A DNA stretch of 64,000 nt, from positions 1-64,000 of the forward strand of contig JANQFF010000434.1 in assembly GCA_028277965.1 (NCBI GenBank), read 5' to 3'. Below are positions 60,331 to 64,000 of this stretch, piece after piece (positions within the stretch are counted from its first letter, which is position 1; each line of letters begins with the position of its first letter). The notes under the pieces were generated by a model, which ran no database searches, had not been told where the DNA came from, and saw only the letters and a program-made list of their open reading frames with translations. This DNA comes from Pseudomonadales bacterium. Its GTDB lineage: Bacteria > Pseudomonadota > Gammaproteobacteria > Pseudomonadales > Azotimanducaceae. The position numbers and the translations under genes are program-made.

Positions 60331-61153
60331 TCTTGTATTGATCGCGGCAGTGCTGCTGTCGGGCTGCAGTATCAAACTCGTTTACAACAACCTCGACCGT
60401 TTTGTCCGCTGGCAGGTATCAGATTACATAGACCTGGATGATAACCAGCGACGGTATCTGAATCAGGAAGTGAAAAGGCTGCTCGCCTGGCACCGCTCCA
60501 ACCACCTGCCGCTTTATTCAGACTTCATGCTGAAACTCCCCGTGCAGCTGAGCGATACCGTCACACCGTCGACGCTGCGAGGTGTCTTCGAACAGTTCAC
60601 GGTGTGGGCCGATGAAGTGGAAAGTGAAGGTATGCCGCTGGCAGTTAACCTGCTGGCAAGCCTCACGGATGAGCAGATCGCTGAACTGCCTGCACGCCTC
60701 GAAGAGAGCAACCGGGACATCGAGAAAGACGAGATCGACCTAGATCTGGAAGAGGCTCAGGCCGCCTGGTCGAAAGACCTGGAGGATACAATGCGCCGGT
60801 TTACGGGCCGCCTGAATGACGAGCAGGTGGCGCTCATCGAACGCAGGGCAACCGCTTATCAACCCGAGAGAGCGTTGTGGGCTGACTACCGGCGACGCTG
60901 GCAGGAAGCGCTGCTGGACCTCCTGGAAGACCGGCAATCAACAGGCTTCGATGTGCGCTTCCGGACCCTGGTAGCGGCCAGGGAGACGTACTACGGGGAG
61001 GAATACACCCGGATCAGCGGGGAGAATGAACAGTTGAGTCTCGAAGTGGTGGCGGCGGTTCTCAGTAACCTTTCCGAGAAGCAGAGCCGCCGGTTTGCGG
61101 AATCGCTGACGGAACTCGGCGAAGATTTTGCCGAGCTCGCGGGACAGACTTAA
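60293..61153 (+). CDS. DUF6279-like lipoprotein
   Basis: A 286-residue lipoprotein: signal with lipobox LLSGCSIKLVYNNLDRFVRW, then YIDLDDNQRRYLNQEVKRLL, a pattern specific to a gammaproteobacterial lipoprotein family recalled as DUF6279. The rest is helical. An ATG at 60305 is an alternative start. It begins within the low-complexity tail of the DUF1232 gene. Function unknown; the stop is followed at once by a REP half copy. Confidence 0.85.
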   Translation: MDRTMRTRMRQVSLVLIAAVLLSGCSIKLVYNNLDRFVRWQVSDYIDLDDNQRRYLNQEVKRLLAWHRSNHLPLYSDFMLKLPVQLSDTVTPSTLRGVFEQFTVWADEVESEGMPLAVNLLASLTDEQIAELPARLEESNRDIEKDEIDLDLEEAQAAWSKDLEDTMRRFTGRLNDEQVALIERRATAYQPERALWADYRRRWQEALLDLLEDRQSTGFDVRFRTLVAARETYYGEEYTRISGENEQLSLEVVAAVLSNLSEKQSRRFAESLTELGEDFAELAGQT

Positions 61154-61350
61154 GAATCGCGGCTGAAAGGCACCTCTAAAAACCTGGAGATTTTTCTGTA
61201 GGAGCGACTTTAGCCGCGATTCTCAAACTGGGATTATCTTCTCGGCATCCCTGCCGCGATTTGGTTCAGTTCGATGCTTGCCCAGGGCTCGCATCATCGC
61301 GAATCGTCGGTAGGCGATTCGCTGCTCGCCCGTCCGGCGCTTGCGCCGGA
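61154..61350. repeat. Composite REP-bounded element, copy 4, reaching into the PspC gene
   Basis: A REP half AATCGCGGCTGAAAG lies at 61155-61169 and a full unit at 61196-61223 (CTGTAGGAGCGACTTTAGCC). Then follow CGGCATCCCTGCCG, CCCAGGGCTCGCATCATCG, a hairpin at 61301-61320 with GGTA loop and an 8+2+8 palindrome TCCGGCGCTTGCGCCGGA at 61333-61350. Its last 57 bases are the 3' end of the pspC-like coding sequence. Confidence 0.85.
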
Positions 61351-61596
61351 CCCACGTTGCAGGATATCTTCAGCGCGCTGCATCAGCGGCCGCTCATCCA
61401 GAACCACCCATGCGATGAGATACGCTGCGATGACAAATTTCGCCATGAAGAGGCCTGCCACGATAACCCCGACACGGATGAATGCCGGATCGATACGCCA
61501 GTAGTTGGCGATACCTGCACAGACGCCCAGTCCCCAGGCGTTTTCTTTATCAAGATGAATTTTGCGTTTGATGCGACTGACGATGTCGTCGGCCAT
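61294..61596 (-). CDS. PspC domain protein
   Basis: A 100-residue protein. LDKENAWGLGVCAGIANYWRID is the PspC signature, followed by a membrane helix (about 42-66, VIVAGLFMAKFVIAAYLIAW). PspC-type proteins sense envelope stress or regulate membrane state. The last roughly 19 residues, GSGASAGRASSESPTDDSR, are read from the composite repeat and are unlikely to be ancestral. Downstream of a small membrane protein gene. Confidence 0.88.
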   Translation of the reverse strand: MADDIVSRIKRKIHLDKENAWGLGVCAGIANYWRIDPAFIRVGVIVAGLFMAKFVIAAYLIAWVVLDERPLMQRAEDILQRGSGASAGRASSESPTDDSR

Positions 61597-61634
61597 GGTT
61601 TACCCCTGATTAACAGTTATCTTTGAGCGCGTCT

Positions 61635-61826
61635 TTACCGCAGGAACGACAGTGTCTGTCCTACCCACTCGTTTGCTGGCAGCGTGTTGCCGAAAGCAGT
61701 GGTTTCGGGCAGACAGGCTTCCGCCCATACACCGAAACCCAGGAAAACAACAGTCAGAAGCAACATCGCCCAGAAGGTTCCTCTGGGGTGGGAGATGCGT
61801 GACATGCGAATGTTGTTGGCGCTCAT
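61635..61826 (-). CDS. Small single-helix membrane protein
   Basis: A 63-residue protein starting MSANNIRMSRISHPRGTFWA, with one membrane helix (AMLLLTVVFLGFGVWAEA). The longer ORF gives 40 extra residues without support; the ATG at 61826 has GGA nine bases upstream. Probably shares a transcript with the PspC gene 38 bases downstream. Function unknown. Confidence 0.6.
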   Translation of the reverse strand: MSANNIRMSRISHPRGTFWAMLLLTVVFLGFGVWAEACLPETTAFGNTLPANEWVGQTLSFLR

Positions 61827-62035
61827 TTTTGATCCTTGGTCTAAGCCGTTTGTGTGTTGCTTTTTACTCTTGTAATTCAATAGTCGTGCCAACTGTGAAA
61901 AAGTTTGGAATTCCCACCGCACAGGCGGTTTTGAGCCGCTCACCATTTATTCAGAACGAAATTCGCTGGCTAAATGTGCCAACTATTGGTGGAATTGGCG
62001 CAGGCTCTCTCTGGAAGAGGCCTCGGGGAGGGACT
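61827..62035. promoter_or_regulatory. Divergent promoter region with repeated GTGCCAACT motif
   Basis: GTGCCAACT occurs near 61883 and again near 61975, where it forms the dyad CCAACTATTGG. The spacing and position between divergent genes suggest regulator sites for the acyl-CoA synthetase gene. No further structure recognised. Confidence 0.35.
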
Positions 62036-63658
62036 TTGGACATACATTTTGCGACAGCCTGGGAGCTGATTGCCGGGAAATACCCGCGCAAAACCGTTGG
62101 GATCTGCGATGGCTCGGTTCTGACCTGGGGGGACTACGAACGCCGGGCGGCGTGTCTGGCCGCGCTACTCGATGCCAATGGCATTGGTGCTGATTCGAAA
62201 GCCGGTATCTACCTGCACAACTCAAATGAGTACTCCGAGATTCAGTTTGCGCTCTTCAAGCTGGGGGCAAGTCCGGTCAACGTCAATTACCGCTACAAGG
62301 CTGACGAACTTGTGTATCTCCTGGAAAACTCGGATGCGGAAGCGCTGTTTTTCCAGTCGTGTTATGCAATGCGGATCTGGGAGATCAAAGACCGTCTGCC
62401 GAAAGTAAAACTCTTCGTCCAGATTGACGACGGGACGGAGGCGCTGCTCGATTTTGCCGAAGACTACGAACGGGTCATTCGCGACACACAGCCTTTGCCT
62501 CCCCGGGAGCGGGATCCGGATGGTGTGTATCTCCTTTATACCGGGGGTACAACGGGCCTGCCGAAAGGGGTGATGTATCCGGTGGGTGGGTTCAGCATGC
62601 TCCTGACAGGTATGGGTGCGATGGCGCGGGGGCTGGCCGCCCCGACGACCATGCAGGAGTACGAAGAGATGCTCGAGCAGGTCGAAGACCCGCCGACAAC
62701 GCTGGTCGGGTGTCCGCTCATGCACGGTACCGGTGCGTGGCTCGGCGCGTTTGCGCCGATGATGATGGGTGGGACTGTGGTGACCACAGCCAGGCTCGGG
62801 CTGGACCCGGACCGGCTCTGGGGAATAGCCGAATCCCAGCGGGTCACCGACATCGTGATTGTCGGGGATGCGTTTGCCAGACCGATGCTCGAATCCCTCG
62901 ACAGAGCAGCCGCCCGGGGAACTCCGTACGACATCAGTTCGGTCAGACAGATCATCTCGAGCGGTGTCATGTGGAGTGCGGAGACCAAGGCAGGTCTGCT
63001 CAAGCACAATGACATGGTTCTGGCGGACATCATGGGTTCAAGCGAAGGGGGTATGGGAAGTTCCGTGACAACCCGGGATACCGGTGCAAAAACTGCACGG
63101 TTCGAGATGAGCGAAGGCGTTAAAGTCTTTACGGATGACGATGAAGAGGTCGAGCCCGGTTCCGGCGTCATGGGGCGCATCGCAACCTCCGGATTTGTGC
63201 CTTTGGGTTACTACAAAGACCCTGAAAAGACCGCGGCGACTTTCCGGGAAATAGACGGTGTGCGCTACAGTTTTCCGGGTGACTACGCGACTGTGGAAGT
63301 GGATGGCAGTATCACACTTCTGGGGCGCGGCAGTGTGTGTATCAACACGGGCGGGGAGAAAGTCTTCCCCGAGGAAGTCGAGGAAGTGGTGAAACAGCAT
63401 CCCGCGGTTCTCGACTGCCTGGTCGTAGGACTGCCGGATGACCGGTTCGGGGAGCGCATCGTTGCGCTGGCGGCCACCCGCGACGGGGAGCATGTTGACG
63501 TGGAAGCGCTGGGTGACTTTACGCGCGAGCGCCTCGCGGGTTACAAGGTGCCGAGGGAATACATCATCGTGGATGCGGTCAGGCGGGCGGTGAACGGGAA
63601 GGCTGACTACAAATGGGCAAGCCAGGAAGCGGCACGACGTACCGCCCGGGAGAAATGA
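62036..63658 (+). CDS. AMP-binding acyl-CoA synthetase
   Basis: A 540-residue ANL enzyme: VYLLYTGGTTGLPKGVMYPV (P-loop), ADIMGSSEGGMGSS, YSFPGDYATVEVDGSITLLG, NTGGEKVFPEEVEE and the catalytic Lys in RAVNGKADYKW. It resembles FadD3/steroid-type ligases with the GGTTGLPKGV signature. The TTG at 62036 follows GGGGAGGG and gives the standard N-terminus; upstream residues of the longer ORF are not homologous. Five bases before a carboxylesterase gene. Confidence 0.92.
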   Translation: MDIHFATAWELIAGKYPRKTVGICDGSVLTWGDYERRAACLAALLDANGIGADSKAGIYLHNSNEYSEIQFALFKLGASPVNVNYRYKADELVYLLENSDAEALFFQSCYAMRIWEIKDRLPKVKLFVQIDDGTEALLDFAEDYERVIRDTQPLPPRERDPDGVYLLYTGGTTGLPKGVMYPVGGFSMLLTGMGAMARGLAAPTTMQEYEEMLEQVEDPPTTLVGCPLMHGTGAWLGAFAPMMMGGTVVTTARLGLDPDRLWGIAESQRVTDIVIVGDAFARPMLESLDRAAARGTPYDISSVRQIISSGVMWSAETKAGLLKHNDMVLADIMGSSEGGMGSSVTTRDTGAKTARFEMSEGVKVFTDDDEEVEPGSGVMGRIATSGFVPLGYYKDPEKTAATFREIDGVRYSFPGDYATVEVDGSITLLGRGSVCINTGGEKVFPEEVEEVVKQHPAVLDCLVVGLPDDRFGERIVALAATRDGEHVDVEALGDFTRERLAGYKVPREYIIVDAVRRAVNGKADYKWASQEAARRTAREK

Positions 63659-63662
63659 AAAG

Positions 63663-64000
63663 ATGAAGCGTCGATCTGTATGTCTGATTGTGATGGCAGC
63701 ATTGTGCTCAGTGGCGAACGCAGACAACGTTCTGTTGAACACGGCTAATGGGCCGCTGGTTGGAGAGCGCAGCAACACTCTCCTGGCATTCAAGGGTATC
63801 CGGTATGCGGCGCCGGTGACGGATGCCAATCGGTGGAGACCGCCTCAACCGGTGGCCCCCTGGGAGCAGCCGCGTGATGCGCGCAATGCAGGACCGGAGT
63901 GCCCGCAACATCAGCGCCCCCGCGATACAACCATGGCTGAAGATTGCCTGACGCTGAACGTCTGGTCGTTTGTTGGCGCCGACAAAGCGCCTGTCATGGT
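63663..64000 (+). CDS. Type-B carboxylesterase, N-terminal part, exported
   Basis: The first 112 codons; the gene continues beyond the window. A signal peptide (MKRRSVCLIVMAALCSVANA) precedes TANGPLVGERSN, LLAFKGIRYAAPVTDANRW and EDCLTLNVWS, the N-terminal motifs of type-B carboxylesterases/lipases. The GxSxG nucleophile lies outside the window. Close behind the acyl-CoA synthetase, which could activate the acid it releases. Confidence 0.88.
   Translation, partial: MKRRSVCLIVMAALCSVANADNVLLNTANGPLVGERSNTLLAFKGIRYAAPVTDANRWRPPQPVAPWEQPRDARNAGPECPQHQRPRDTTMAEDCLTLNVWSFVGADKAPVM

Overview
The window reads as chromosomal DNA of a free-living, probably aquatic, gammaproteobacterium. The main support is a block from about 46.7 to 52.9 kb whose order (bepA, a tusA-type gene, perM, dapA, bamC, a YycJ-like MBL hydrolase) matches a conserved gammaproteobacterial neighbourhood, plus nadA and several gammaproteobacterial lipoprotein and DUF families. 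Base composition and codon use look even throughout. I see no rRNA, tRNA, CRISPR array, insertion sequence or prophage.

Layout. 0-9 kb: a MATE transporter fragment, an exported cyclase-family lipoprotein, an AlkC-type DNA glycosylase, a Spy/CpxP-like protein, small membrane proteins leading into an ECF sigma factor, tandem GNAT-like paralogues and two methyltransferases (one exported). 9-16 kb: DUF899 and CehA/McbA-type proteins, a GST, an ArsR-SRPBCC pair, a Tat-exported epoxide-hydrolase-like enzyme and a phytanoyl-CoA-dioxygenase-like enzyme. 16-20 kb: a four-gene operon of two membrane histidine kinases, a ribbon-helix-helix protein and an unusual response regulator. 20-46 kb: catabolic and lipid genes (phosphotransferases, SDRs, MFS carriers, enoyl-CoA hydratase, Cfa, Baeyer-Villiger monooxygenase with acyl-CoA synthetase and amidohydrolase, hotdog thioesterase), then nadA. 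46-53 kb: the conserved envelope and lysine block. 53-57 kb: an FHA, PP2C, Ser/Thr kinase and small membrane protein cassette. 57-64 kb: a glutamine-synthetase-like gene with an amidotransferase-like gene, a DUF6279 lipoprotein, PspC, another acyl-CoA synthetase and the start of a type-B carboxylesterase.

The most notable item is at 41.4-42.5 kb. Two adjacent same-frame ORFs are separated by one TGA lying exactly where a peroxiredoxin-like protein carries its peroxidatic cysteine. Directly after it is an 8-bp hairpin with a GGU loop, as expected of a bacterial SECIS. I read this as one exported selenoprotein with Sec91 and Cys94.

A second theme is repeats. REP-like palindromes (core TGTAGGAGCGGCTTCAGCC) occupy seven of the eight separated convergent gene ends in the window. 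Some are enlarged into a longer mosaic element whose hairpin arms change sequence from copy to copy but stay complementary.
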